Shown here: piece by piece, positions 35,483-44,791 of the stretch | Layout: each line of letters starts with the position of its first letter | How positions within the stretch are numbered: position 1 is the first letter of the stretch | NCBI GenBank assembly: GCA_949126835.1 | Contig: OX421495.1 | Span: forward strand, 25,010,829-25,074,828 | Reading direction: 5' to 3' | Length of the DNA stretch: 64,000 nucleotides | Source of the DNA: Anisus vortex | Taxonomy: Eukaryota; Mollusca; Gastropoda; Planorbidae | Translations under genes and position numbers: made by a program | Notes under the pieces: generated by a model | What the model was told of the DNA's origin: nothing | What the model saw: the letters and a program-made list of their open reading frames with translations, nothing else | Databases searched by the model: none

Positions 35483-35715
35483 GAGGCAACGTGGCATAGA
35501 GGCAACGTGGCATAGAGGCAACGTGGCATAGAGGCAACGTGGCATAGAGTCAACGTGGCATAGAGGCAACGTGGCATAGAGGCAACGTGGCATAGAGGCA
35601 ACGTGGCATAAAGGCAATGTGGCATAGAGGCAACGTGGCATAGAGGCAACGTGGCATAGAGGCAATGTGGCATAGAGGCAACGTGGCATAGAGCCAATGT
35701 GGCATAGAGGCAACG
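35483..35715. repeat. Minisatellite, 16-bp unit, about 14.5 copies
   Basis: The unit is 'gaggcaacgtggcata', with rare changes (gtcaacg, ggcaatg). The reverse strand gives a long open frame of MPRCLYATLPLCHVAS type, which is an artefact. Confidence 0.95.
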
Positions 35716-35799
35716 CGCACGGATAACGTTCCGATAGGGCCCGGATCTTAATGAAGGCTAGGAATTGTCGCCGGTTCTGGTTTGCCGCCTGCTGGGACA

Positions 35800-36340
35800 A
35801 AATAAAGGCGGTTGAGCATTAAGCCTATGCAGTCCACATAAACCCTAGTATCCAGTGGCTATGCAGGCCACATAAACCCTAGTATCCAGTGGCTATGCAG
35901 GCCACATAAACCCTAGTATCCAGTGGCTATGCAGGCCACATAAACCCTAGTATCCAGTGGCTATGCAGTCCACATAAACCATAGTATCCAGTTGCTATGC
36001 AGGCCACATAAACCCTAGTATCCAGTTGCTAAGCAGGCCACATAAACCCTAGTATCCAGTTGCTATGCAAGCCACGTAAACCCTAGTATCCAGTTGCTAT
36101 GCAGGCCACATAAACCCTAGTATCCAGTGGCTATGCAGGCCACATAAACCCTAGTATACAGTTGCTATGCAGGCGACATAAACCCTAGTATCCAGTGGCT
36201 ATGCAGGCCACATAAACCCTAGTATCCACTGGATATGCAGTCCACATAAACCCTAGTATCCAGTGGCTATGCAGGCCACATAAACCCAAGTATCCAGTGG
36301 CTATGCAGGCCACATAAACCCAAGTATCCAGTGGCTATTG
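35800..36340. repeat. Minisatellite, 34-bp unit, seeded from a SINE body
   Basis: About 16 copies of a unit containing 'ggccacataaaccctagtat' and 'ccagtggctatgca'. The flanking start 'aaaggcggttgagcattaag' matches the SINE body at about 19649-19668 ('aaaggcggctgggcattgtg'), and the unit matches the SINE's 'cccacatcccctagtatgcc' stretch. The array therefore appears to have grown from a SINE internal segment. Confidence 0.85.
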
Positions 36341-36399
36341 AAGCTTCACAGCTCTAAAATGTCAAATTGGTGTGAGGAAAATATATTTTATATCTTATC

Positions 36400-36835
36400 A
36401 ATACATGGCTGCGAAAATTGTTCTCAACAATGAAGACAACTCAACAACCTGTCTAAAAAACTGCACTATAACACTTAGGATAAAATTAAAAGTTTTGACA
36501 ATATTCTATAAAAGCCTTCATGGTAAAGCTCCCCAGTACATTAGATCCATGGTTGAGCTGCACACACAGGGGAGGGGAGGACAGCGTTCGGACGGAATGC
36601 ATCTGCGGCTCAAAGGGCTAGGCGTAGAAAGAAAAACATTTTCAGCTCGCTCCTACAGCGTCGTATTACCTCTGTAGTGGAATGAACTCCCAAACAAAAT
36701 CAAACAAGCTGACAATATAGACATTTTAAAAACAAATCTAAAAACACACGTTTTCGATTTATTTTAATAACTGATGGTAAATGTAAAGCGCATTCGAAGA
36801 CTTTGTTATGAATAGCGCTATATATATATATATAT
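36400..36835 (+). pseudogene. CR1-like LINE 3' fragment
   Basis: The frame includes 'KVLTIFYKSLHGKAPQYIRS' and, after a gap, an 'ERKTFSARSYSVVLPL' stop. This is the typical C-terminal end of CR1/L2-like reverse transcriptases. It is followed by 'aatagcgctatatata' and a (TA)n tail, the usual 3' terminus. It is 5'-truncated and non-functional. Confidence 0.8.
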
Positions 36836-37221
36836 AATTTGTTTGTAATTTGTATTAAAGGCTCTATTTGTTTTTAAATAATTACATATTTTACCTTGCA
36901 TAAAAAGTGTGACAGTTGAACCCAAATATCCTGTCGAGTTTATCTGTAGCACAAAATGGATTACTATAATCCATTCTGATTTTTTACAAATCATTACTTT
37001 ATCCTGTAATAACAAAAAACTTGTCACTCTTCTACATTTCTAAGAATACACTTTTGATGATTGTTGTAGAATATATAAACCTAGACCTGAAAGCCATTAA
37101 ACTAGAATCTGTTATCATGAGAAATGACGCCTTGTCACTTATATATATATATATATATATATTGATAAGCTTGTCTTACATTACATTTATCTTAAAAGAA
37201 CTTTTTTCTATTTCCTTACAG
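36836..37221. other. Region upstream of copy C exon 1
   Basis: AT-rich, with a (TA)n run at about 37140-37160 and a polypyrimidine tract before the acceptor at 37221. It does not resemble the 5'UTR exons of copies B and D, so the first exon of copy C was replaced or lies elsewhere. Confidence 0.4.
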
Positions 37222-37280
37222 ATCATGTCTTTCCACCTTTTACCTGTAATCATATTTTTGTTCACCAGGTTGTTGAATTG
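37222..37280 (+). CDS. Copy C, exon 1: signal peptide
   Basis: After acceptor 'atttccttacag' the exon begins ATC ATG (start at 37225) and encodes MSFHLLPVIIFLFTRLLN plus two bases, ending at donor GTGAGT (phase 2). It parallels 9162-9220 and 53383-53441 in length and phase. Splicing to 42819 gives TG+C, Cys, then IAIQN. The hydrophobic core is typical of a secretion signal. Downstream, 'gtgagtcacgtgaccct' is shared with copy B. Intron 1 has been enlarged by a 4.8-kb LINE. Confidence 0.85.
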
Positions 37281-37649
37281 GTGAGTCACGTGACCCTAGC
37301 TAAAGTTTTATTTATTATTTTATTTACTGATTTCCCATAGTACGAATCGAACATTAGTTATTGAGAAAGTGTTACTGCCTTAAGTTGTAAGTCTAAGGTT
37401 TTTTCTTTTTCTCTCACAAAGTGTAGCTAGCGAGTTTTTTGCTCAATCTGGTTAAAAAAAAATAGCTTGTATTAGCTTTGAAAAAATGAGAAGCCTTAAA
37501 GTAATGAAATATCCCTACGCTTTAAACTTTCTGAAGATTACCAGAATCAACATTACCAGCCTGTACGGAACCTATATCTAGGAGTTCAGATACTAGTGTG
37601 TTAGTATCATAACATATTATCTTATAAGTATACATACGTTCCTTCTAGG

Positions 37650-37770
37650 TAGAAGATTATTACGTCCACTAGGCCCAAAACTCCTGCAGGGCGACAGGGA
37701 TCCGTCGGTGGCAGTGATAGAACCCGCGACCTGTCCGTTGGTTTTTGGTTGACAGTCTGGTGAACTAACC
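37650..37770 (-). mobile_element. tRNA-derived SINE, 3' side, split by LINE
   Basis: On the minus strand this carries 'gacaggtcgcgggttc' (box B) and sequence matching the SINE at 46003-46188. The rest of the SINE head resumes at 42609-42634 (reverse complement of 'gccggctggtccagcggtt'). The interval 37755-37770, gtctggtgaactaacc, is repeated at 42593-42608 as the target duplication of the LINE. Confidence 0.8.
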
Positions 37771-37811
37771 CAGGGTCGAAACTACGTAACCTCATAGCGG
37801 TGACTCTGTGT

Positions 37812-39075
37812 AACGGAGCACAGATCCGAAAAGTTCCCTCTAGGAACGTCGTGTAGCTGGACTGGTGAGGCCCGCATGCGGGATTCCCGGGTGAAAAGGC
37901 AATGCACGATAGGACTCTGTTCCGGCTAATAACGTAGGACCCCAGCCCTTCACGGCTGGGGAGTGTCAGTCTCCTAGCCTCCGCAGTAGTAGGTTATGGT
38001 CCAGCGCGATGGAGCTAGTTTCCAATACTGCAGCATTGCAGCCAGCTGTCCTCTGATGGCTAGCTCAGACTTTAGGAGAAAGTCGTGCTAAACGTACCTC
38101 AGCGACATTGAGGACAAACACCAGCAAACGGTTGACTTGACCCTTTACTCTGGGTCTTGCAGGTAGTGCGGCAGAGGCATTGCCGATCGTTTGTTTTGCT
38201 ACGTCACTAAAGCCCCCCTGGGCGATCGCTCCCCCTGGAGCTGACAAAAAACATGGCTTGTAAAACTGAAACGAATATTCCGAGTCTGGGTATTACTCAG
38301 TTGAGCTGCCCCGGTCATTTGCCAACTCGATTTGGGGCATTGACCGATAAGTCCACGACCAACGTGAACTGTCAGTTTCCAGTCTCCATCTCGGATGGAG
38401 GAGAACCACGCGGTTCTGAAGTCTCAGGAAGTGGGACCGCTCATATGAGGGTAGAGGTATTGGCTTGTGACCCTTCTAGGGCAGGACTGCCATTGCAGGG
38501 GCCCAAGGTGCACACTATCTCTGTCCGTACGGGAAAAGCAAAGCCTGGGAATGGTGAAAACCCGGGCGCTGTTGTTGCCAAGCAGCAGTCGAAAGTCACC
38601 CTCTGCCAAGCGGAGCACAGATCCGACAAGCCCCACCTAGGAGCTTCGTGTAGCCGGACTGGAGAGGCCCGTTCGCGGGATTCCCGGGTGAAAAGGCAAG
38701 ACACGATAGGACTCTGTTCCCAGGATAAGCAGAAAAGCAGCTGCCAGTTGCCAGCCAGGAAATGTAGCCGCTCTAGACGGGAGCATTCCTGGAAGACTGG
38801 AGGCCAAAGCGGCCTACGTAATGGCAGTAAAACCAGGGCTCGTGGTACCCTGTGTCCCGGTGTACATGACATACATCCGGGGAATCCCACCTTGGGTGGT
38901 CAGGTCAGTCACAATAAGACCGCGTTATGCCAATCCCCGACGGTGACTCCTGCGACTAGTGATACGGCGCACAGATCCAATAAGCCCTTAGGGGTTTCGT
39001 GTTCCCGGTTTAGGGGTGCTCGTGCGCGGGTATCCCGAGCTGAGAGGCGTAACACGATAGGACTCTGCTCCCAGC
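37812..39075 (+). repeat. Three ~115-bp direct repeats at the LINE 5' end
   Basis: Copies at about 37812-37923, 38608-38725 and 38958-39075 share 'gagcacagatccga', 'gattcccgggtgaaaaggca' and 'cacgataggactctgttcc'. The first lies in the leader; the other two are in the ORF and encode HRSDKPHLGASCSR and DTIGLCSQDK-type peptide repeats. The repeats are diverged, the third most strongly. Confidence 0.85.
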
Positions 39076-42000
39076 GAAAGCGGAGGAAGCCCGACGGTAG
39101 ACATGACCTAGGCAAAGGCTCGCACCAAAAGAGCGCCCAGCTCCGGGTGATGCACCTGAACGTGTTTGGCCTGATCCCCAAGTCTCTAGAGATCCTAAAA
39201 CTCTTGCATGAGTATGATATTGACGTGGCAATGTTCCAGGAGTGCAAAATTGGTAAGAAGAGGGTGGCATCCTTTTCGGGATATACGATCTTCCGATGCA
39301 CCTGCTGCTTGGGAGGCAGTGGAGGGTTGGCAACCCTTGTCCGAAGTTCACTACAAGCTCGAGTGGTGAACCGCAGAACGGGCAGTTGCAAGACCGATAT
39401 CCTAACCCTGGAGGTGTTGAAGAATGGAAAGGCTTATACCCTGACCAACGTCTACAACCCTCCGAAGAAGGATTTGGACCTCACCGTGGAGGCACATCTT
39501 TCTCGCACTTGTATTGGCGGTGATTTCAATGCGGCATCACCGGCCTGGGGCTATGCTGTCGCCAACAACTCAGGACGACTGGTGGAGGAGCTATGCAACA
39601 GCACTACGCTGATCCGATTACAGGGTACCGATACCCCAGCTACCTTTTTCCACACGGGAAATGGCAGTGAATCGAGGCCGGATCTCACGCTCGTGAGTGC
39701 TGATCTGGCTGCTAGCACCTCTATGGAAGTCTTGCGTGATGTTGGGAGTGATCATTTGCCCGTGTTGGTCACTATCAATATAGGAAAAGCAAGCAGCGAA
39801 CCTTCCGGGCCCAGGAAGTGGATCTACTCGAAGGCACGATGGGACGAGTACAGAGTGCGCACCGATCGCGCTCTTGAAGAAGTGCTTATCGAGACTGGGC
39901 CTATCGACTCAGTGTATGGTACGATGGTTAAAGCCATACTAGGGGTTGCCAGAAAGACGATACCAAGGTCACATGAGAAGTTCAGACCGTTTTGGACAAA
40001 AACCCTAGGAGAGTTGGTCCGCAAAAGGAGGGCTGCTCGCAAGCTCGCGAGCAGGCGGAAGACGGCCGAGAGCCGTCGAGAGTACAACCGTTTAACGGCG
40101 GAAGTGAAAGGGGCTATCGCGGAGGCAAAGTTGTCGAAATGGACTGATACATGTGCTGGATTGGAACTTGCGGAAAGCCGGCAGGCATGGAACCTAATCA
40201 ACCACCTTGAGCGAGCTGAGGTAGCTAGCAGAGCACCAGCTTCGTTGGCAAGAGCAGGGGCAGGCCCCATGGTATCGGATACCAAGCGGGCTGAGATGCT
40301 CAACCGTCGCTTCGTAAGTGTCGGAAAACTGGGTGGAAGAACGAGTGTGTCTGCTGGACTTGATAAAGTCCGGAAGGCAAACGAACGCCACATGACGGGA
40401 GAGGGTGAGGCTAGCACATTCACGGTGCCTTTTACTCGGCAAGAACTGGAGTATGTCTTGAGACGGTGCAAAGCGAAGAAGGCCCCAGGGCTGGATGGGA
40501 TAAGCAACGAGCTGATCACTCACCTTGGGGCTGTTGGCAAGGGCAAACTCTTGGAGCTCGTAAACCGAACATGGTCTGAAGGTGTCCTACCGAAACAGTG
40601 GAGAGAGGCCTTGGTGGTACCCATCTTGAAGAGGAGTAAAGACCCGGGTCAGGCCGAAAGCTACCGACCGATTTCCCTAACATCGTGTGTAGGGAAGGTA
40701 GCTGAGAGATTAATCAATAGGAGGCTTGTGAGTTTTCTAGAGGATAATGGACTGGTTACCCCCACTCAAGCAGGCTTCCGTAGTGGAAGAAGCTCGATGG
40801 ATCAGGTGACGCTCTTGGTCCAGAAAATGGCTGACGGGTTTCAGCGGAAAGAGTCTACACTAGCAGTGTTCCTGGATTTTAAACAGGCCTACGACAAGGT
40901 CTGGCGGCCGGGGTTGTTGTTGAAGCTTTGGGGTATGGAAGTAAACTGCCTAAAAACAGTTTACTCGCTCTTTACCCTTGGAATCGATATCCTCAAAGAG
41001 CCGATCGAGCTGAACATTGACGGCCGCGCCCTGGCATGCGACCAGAAGCCGGTCTATCTCGGAGTGACACTGGACCGAAAGCTAACGATGTATGACCATG
41101 TGAGGTTAGTCCAAGAGAAAGCTTCTTATAAGCTGAACATTGTCAAGAGACTGGCCAGTACTGGCTGGGGTGCGAAGGCGAGTGTGTTGAGAAATCTTTA
41201 CCTAGGAGCGGTAAGATCTCAGATCGATTACAGCCTCCCGGTGCAAATCTATGCGTCTGATACTGCTTTGAAGACGTTGGACTCTGTACAAAATCAAGCC
41301 TTCAGACTAATATGTGGAACGTTCCGAACCGCCCCGACATCGGCTGTTGAAATCATGGCAAACGTGCCGCCTCTGAATGGGAGAAGGAAAAGGGCCGTTA
41401 TTACTGCTTACGAGCGGTATAAGCGGTTGGAGGAAAGTTCCCCCCTCAGGATGCTCGTGGATTCCTGGGTGGGAAGAGCCCGGATCTCAATGCAGTCCTT
41501 CATGCACCACGCACTAAAGCTCAGTGCAGAGATTGGACTCCCGGTCGACCGCATGCCCATGCGGACGGGAGTGGAACCTCCTCCTCACCTATCTTTCAAC
41601 CTACCAGAAATACGGACGAACCTGATGGAAGCAGTCGGACCCAGCGCTTGCCTGACTGAGAGGCGCGCAGCTGCTCTAAGGACGGTACGGGCATACTCGG
41701 GATTCGTTGAGGCATACACTGATGGGAGCGCGATCAGTGGGACCGAAGCGCGTTCCGGGTATGGTGCTCTTGTGTCGTACCCGAAGGCAGAAGAAAAACG
41801 GGCTGAGCTAAGTGGGCCATGTGGATCAGTCTGCATCTTTGATGCGGAGATGGAAGCCATCAGAATTGCAGCTGTGGCAATTGGGAAAACGTTCGAAGAA
41901 ACACCATCTGCTCGTGATGATGTGGTTATCTTCACTGATGCGCTGTCAGTACTCCAAGCCATCGACGGCTTGGGAACATGGCCCGATCTGCTTGTCCGAC

Positions 42001-42557
42001 TATTAGCTGCTAATTCCGATCTGATCGTCAGGTACGAGGTGAAGGTCATCTTGCAGTGGATTCCAGGTCATGCAGGAGTCCCTGGCAATGAGATAGTGGA
42101 TGCCTTGGCCAAGAAGGGATCCCTGACACCCACTCCGAAGGGTCCGTCCACCTTCGCGAGTGCCCGCAGATCAATACGTGAGTGGGAGACAAGACAATGG
42201 GAAACGAGTTGGGACGAGTCTGACAAGGGTCGAGGTGTGTGGCAGCAACTAAAACGGCCAAATCGAGCTGATCCGTGGTGGAAGCTCCGCAGGAGAGAAC
42301 AGGCTACGATAGCCCAGTTCCGTACAGGGCACTGCCCTATTGGCGCCTATTTCGGACGATTTAGGCCCAATTTCGATTCGCGGTGCCGACACTGCATTGA
42401 AGCAGAAGAGACGGTCGAGCATTTGCTTTTAGACTGCCCTGCCTTGCAGGAGGAAAGAGTAGATGGGAATGGTCAACAGTTTGCACCATCCCTTTATGGG
42501 AACCTGGCTGTGCTACGTAGTACAAGTGTGTTTGTCCTCCGAATCCTAAGAGATTAG
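38253..42557 (+). CDS. LINE polyprotein: endonuclease, RT (core deleted), RNase H
   Basis: A 1434-codon ORF. Residues 1-290 are basic, Ser/Cys-rich and contain two copies of a HRSxKP...TIGLCSQ repeat. An endonuclease spans about 295-510: VMHLNVFG, FQECKI, GGDFNAA (about 421) and SDHLPV (about 499). RT runs from about 735: KAPGLDGISNELI, YRPISLTS and motif A, FLDFKQAYDKVW (about 873). Then KLWG is followed directly by MEVNCLKT, which normally lies after the catalytic YxDD box. About 120-150 residues, including YxDD, are missing although the frame is open. RNase H is complete: YTDGS (about 1152), E of DAEME, D of FTDAL and H/D in PGHAGVPGNEIVDALAKKG. A CRHC...HLLLDC finger ends the protein. The endonuclease and RNase H could be active, but reverse transcription is not expected. 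Confidence 0.9.
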   Translation: MACKTETNIPSLGITQLSCPGHLPTRFGALTDKSTTNVNCQFPVSISDGGEPRGSEVSGSGTAHMRVEVLACDPSRAGLPLQGPKVHTISVRTGKAKPGNGENPGAVVAKQQSKVTLCQAEHRSDKPHLGASCSRTGEARSRDSRVKRQDTIGLCSQDKQKSSCQLPARKCSRSRREHSWKTGGQSGLRNGSKTRARGTLCPGVHDIHPGNPTLGGQVSHNKTALCQSPTVTPATSDTAHRSNKPLGVSCSRFRGARARVSRAERRNTIGLCSQRKRRKPDGRHDLGKGSHQKSAQLRVMHLNVFGLIPKSLEILKLLHEYDIDVAMFQECKIGKKRVASFSGYTIFRCTCCLGGSGGLATLVRSSLQARVVNRRTGSCKTDILTLEVLKNGKAYTLTNVYNPPKKDLDLTVEAHLSRTCIGGDFNAASPAWGYAVANNSGRLVEELCNSTTLIRLQGTDTPATFFHTGNGSESRPDLTLVSADLAASTSMEVLRDVGSDHLPVLVTINIGKASSEPSGPRKWIYSKARWDEYRVRTDRALEEVLIETGPIDSVYGTMVKAILGVARKTIPRSHEKFRPFWTKTLGELVRKRRAARKLASRRKTAESRREYNRLTAEVKGAIAEAKLSKWTDTCAGLELAESRQAWNLINHLERAEVASRAPASLARAGAGPMVSDTKRAEMLNRRFVSVGKLGGRTSVSAGLDKVRKANERHMTGEGEASTFTVPFTRQELEYVLRRCKAKKAPGLDGISNELITHLGAVGKGKLLELVNRTWSEGVLPKQWREALVVPILKRSKDPGQAESYRPISLTSCVGKVAERLINRRLVSFLEDNGLVTPTQAGFRSGRSSMDQVTLLVQKMADGFQRKESTLAVFLDFKQAYDKVWRPGLLLKLWGMEVNCLKTVYSLFTLGIDILKEPIELNIDGRALACDQKPVYLGVTLDRKLTMYDHVRLVQEKASYKLNIVKRLASTGWGAKASVLRNLYLGAVRSQIDYSLPVQIYASDTALKTLDSVQNQAFRLICGTFRTAPTSAVEIMANVPPLNGRRKRAVITAYERYKRLEESSPLRMLVDSWVGRARISMQSFMHHALKLSAEIGLPVDRMPMRTGVEPPPHLSFNLPEIRTNLMEAVGPSACLTERRAAALRTVRAYSGFVEAYTDGSAISGTEARSGYGALVSYPKAEEKRAELSGPCGSVCIFDAEMEAIRIAAVAIGKTFEETPSARDDVVIFTDALSVLQAIDGLGTWPDLLVRLLAANSDLIVRYEVKVILQWIPGHAGVPGNEIVDALAKKGSLTPTPKGPSTFASARRSIREWETRQWETSWDESDKGRGVWQQLKRPNRADPWWKLRRREQATIAQFRTGHCPIGAYFGRFRPNFDSRCRHCIEAEETVEHLLLDCPALQEERVDGNGQQFAPSLYGNLAVLRSTSVFVLRILRD

Positions 42558-42818
42558 TCTCGATTCGATCACTCCGGTGAGTGAGGTTTAAAGTCTGGTG
42601 AACTAACCGCTGGACCAGCCGGCTTCACACATAAACATATAATCCATTACGAACTGAGAATTTATGTAGGAACATAAAAAAATATATTCCAGTATTACCC
42701 ATCGCGGTCAGAAGAGGTTAAATTAATACTCACATAATGAATAGTAGATCTAGATTCTAGATCATTTCACATAGTTTAAAACGTATTTCAATTGGTACAT
42801 GTTTTCTTCACATTCTAG

Positions 42819-43044
42819 CATTGCTATCCAGAACATCCATGGAGGAGTGCACCAAACAGTAACAGACCCAATATTGATAGATTCTCAGAACAGTGATGAA
42901 AACCAAGTTGCAACTATCTCACCGAATCAACAGACCCTTTCTCCGAGCGACGAGATAGATATACTGACCAAGTATCCCGGTATATTTAAAACCTTGGGAG
43001 AGTTATTAGATTCAAATCCTGATGTATTTGGAACTCGAAAAAAC
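42819..43044 (+). CDS. Copy C, exon 2: pro-region
   Basis: Acceptor 'cacattctag'; frame joined to exon 1 by Cys. It is open for 75 codons: IAIQNIHGGVHQ, then SPSDEIDILTKYPGIFKTLG, then ELLDSNPDVFGTRKN, ending at donor GTAAGC (phase 0). A stronger GTGAGT 42 bases further on (43087) is also in phase 0 and could extend the exon to 43086. LTKYPGxF and the following E-L are shared with copies B and D, giving the family a conserved pro-region motif. Position and composition fit a secreted precursor that is cleaved later. Confidence 0.8.
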
Positions 43045-43159
43045 GTAAGCAAACACAAACCAGCTACAGGAAGCAAAACAGCTGCTGTGAGTAGGCTGCG
43101 ATATTTTGTGGAAGAAAGAAAAAAGTTATGTTTATTGTGTCGTAACTGTATAGGTGCGT

Positions 43160-43668
43160 CAATATTGTAGAATTGTGTTTGGCTTGTAGAATTGTGTTTG
43201 GCTTGTAGAATTGTGTTTGGCTTGTAGAATTGTGTTTGGCTTGTAGAATTGTGTTTGGCTTGTAGAATTGTGTTTGGCTTGTAGAATTGTGTTTGCTTGT
43301 AGAATTGTGTTTGGCTTGTAGAATTGTGTTTGGCTTGTATAATTGTGTTTGACTTGTAGAATTGTGTTTGGCTTGTAGAATTGTGTTTGGCTTGTAAAAA
43401 ATGTTTGTCTTCTAGTATTGTGTTTGGCTTGTAGAAAAGTGTTTGGCTTGTAGAATTGTGTTTGGCTTGTAGAATTGTGTTTGCTTGTAGAAGTGTGTTT
43501 GGCTTGTAGAATTGTGTTTGGCTTGTAGAAAAGTGTTTGGCTTGTAGACTTGTGTTTGGCTTGCAGAATATTGTGTTTGGCTTGTAGAAAAGTGTTTAAC
43601 TTGTATACTTCTGTTTAACTTGTAGAATGGTGTTTGGCTTGTAGAATTGTGTTTCACCTATATATTAT
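43160..43668 (+). repeat. Minisatellite in intron 2 of copy C, 19-bp unit
   Basis: About 26 copies of 'ttgtagaattgtgtttggc', with variants near the 3' end (tagaaaagtg, tatactt). It ends in 'ctctggcttgtatagctgtg', resembling the region where the copy D array begins. It lies between exons 2 and 3. Confidence 0.95.
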
Positions 43669-43991
43669 TCTCTGGCTTGTATAGCTGTGTCTCGTTTACC
43701 TAGCTAAGTTTGGTCTATAATATAAAAAGATGGATTAAATAATAAAATGCTTAAGGCATCAAAGAAAAACACATGAATTTACAAAGACCCATTTGGTTCA
43801 ATATAATGCAAATGCTGCAGCTGAACCAGGCGCTGTAAAAAGGGAAAAAATAACCCAAGGGCTAACACATTAAATAAACTCCAGTGAATTAAATTATCCG
43901 TATGGTTCTGTATGATATAGGCCTATCTGATACAGTCTAAAATTGTTGCATAATACTTTTAAATTATTGTTTTCTGTATTGTATGTTACAG

Positions 43992-44068
43992 TTTTTTGAG
44001 GGACATAATTTAGATGGACATACAGAAACACATACATCACGTACTTCATACCATGGTTGCTGTTTATC
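43992..44068 (+). CDS. Copy C, exon 3: start of Cys-rich domain
   Basis: A 77-bp exon from acceptor 'gtatgttacag' to donor GTAAGT. It enters in phase 0 and leaves in phase 2: FFEGHNLDGHTETHTSRTSY then HGCCL and two bases. It aligns with copy B exon 3 at 21371. Its phase explains how exon 2 (phase 0) connects to exon 4 (phase 2). It is too short to appear as an ORF and would be missed by ORF scanning. Confidence 0.8.
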
Positions 44069-44683
44069 GTAAGTACAACTAAACAGATTAATTTACAATT
44101 TGAGGGAAAACACGTACAACCATTTTGTATTTGCTAGTATTGTATTTTTAAAATGTGTCTTAGGTATAACATATTATATATGACTTTGAATGGCCATTGG
44201 TGCACAGAATGTTTTACACTACTAAGGGTTATTGACTTGGCATAACATTTACATAAAAATACTAATGGAGGAAACATATTTGCTCTGCTGAAAATAATTT
44301 AGCTAATGAATACGCTAGCGTATCTTTAGCATATTTCTTAACTTAGCCATCTTATTTTGTCTGGCATAACTAGATAGTTCAATGGAACGGTTATAGCCGA
44401 AACCTAAGAGTCTGGAAGAAAGCCTAAATGCAAACACATGTTTTTTCTATCACTTTTGTATTCTGAAGGTTAAAATTGAAATTTATTTTAAAATCCAACC
44501 ATTTTTAGCGCAAGAATACTGTAAGAGTGTCACGTGATACAGTGTGACCAGGTTATGTCCCGTACATTTTAATTAACTACTTACAAACGGAGATCTTATA
44601 TACATAAATACTCACTCCGACACACGTTCTTCTATCTATAGAACTATTCACACACATATTAACATATTGTTGTATTTCAACAG

Positions 44684-44791
44684 AGAACCAAGACTGGACT
44701 CGTTCAACACTTTAACCGACCCATTGGGTGTCACGGTCCAATTGGTTCAACTAGGTCAAAGAAAACAATATTTCCCCACAGAAACTTGCAG
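44684..44791 (+). CDS. Copy C, exon 4 of Cys-rich domain
   Basis: Acceptor 'gtatttcaacag', donor GTAAAT, 108 bp, phases 2 and 2. It reads EPRLDSFNTLTDP, VTVQLVQLGQRKQY and FPTETC. The alternation of hydrophobic residues before an E-x-C cysteine fits the central strands of a Spatzle-like cystine knot. It is near identical to copy A exon 4 (554-661), with mostly conservative changes. From the CC pair of exon 3 to the cysteine of FPTETC there are 36 residues. Confidence 0.85.

Larger units (their letters stand above)
37771..42592 (+). mobile_element. Full-length I-like LINE inserted in a SINE (16-bp TSD)
   Basis: The element is flanked by a perfect 16-bp duplication (37755-37770 and 42593-42608) and sits within the tRNA-like head of a SINE, inside intron 1 of copy C. 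It has a 480-bp leader, one 1434-codon ORF and a short 3' end (about 35 bp after the stop), without an obvious poly-A or simple-repeat tail. Order of domains: N-terminal repeats, AP-type endonuclease, reverse transcriptase, RNase H, and a C-terminal CCHC-like finger. Endonuclease plus RNase H points to the I-like group. The intact duplication and open ORF suggest recent insertion. Confidence 0.9.
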
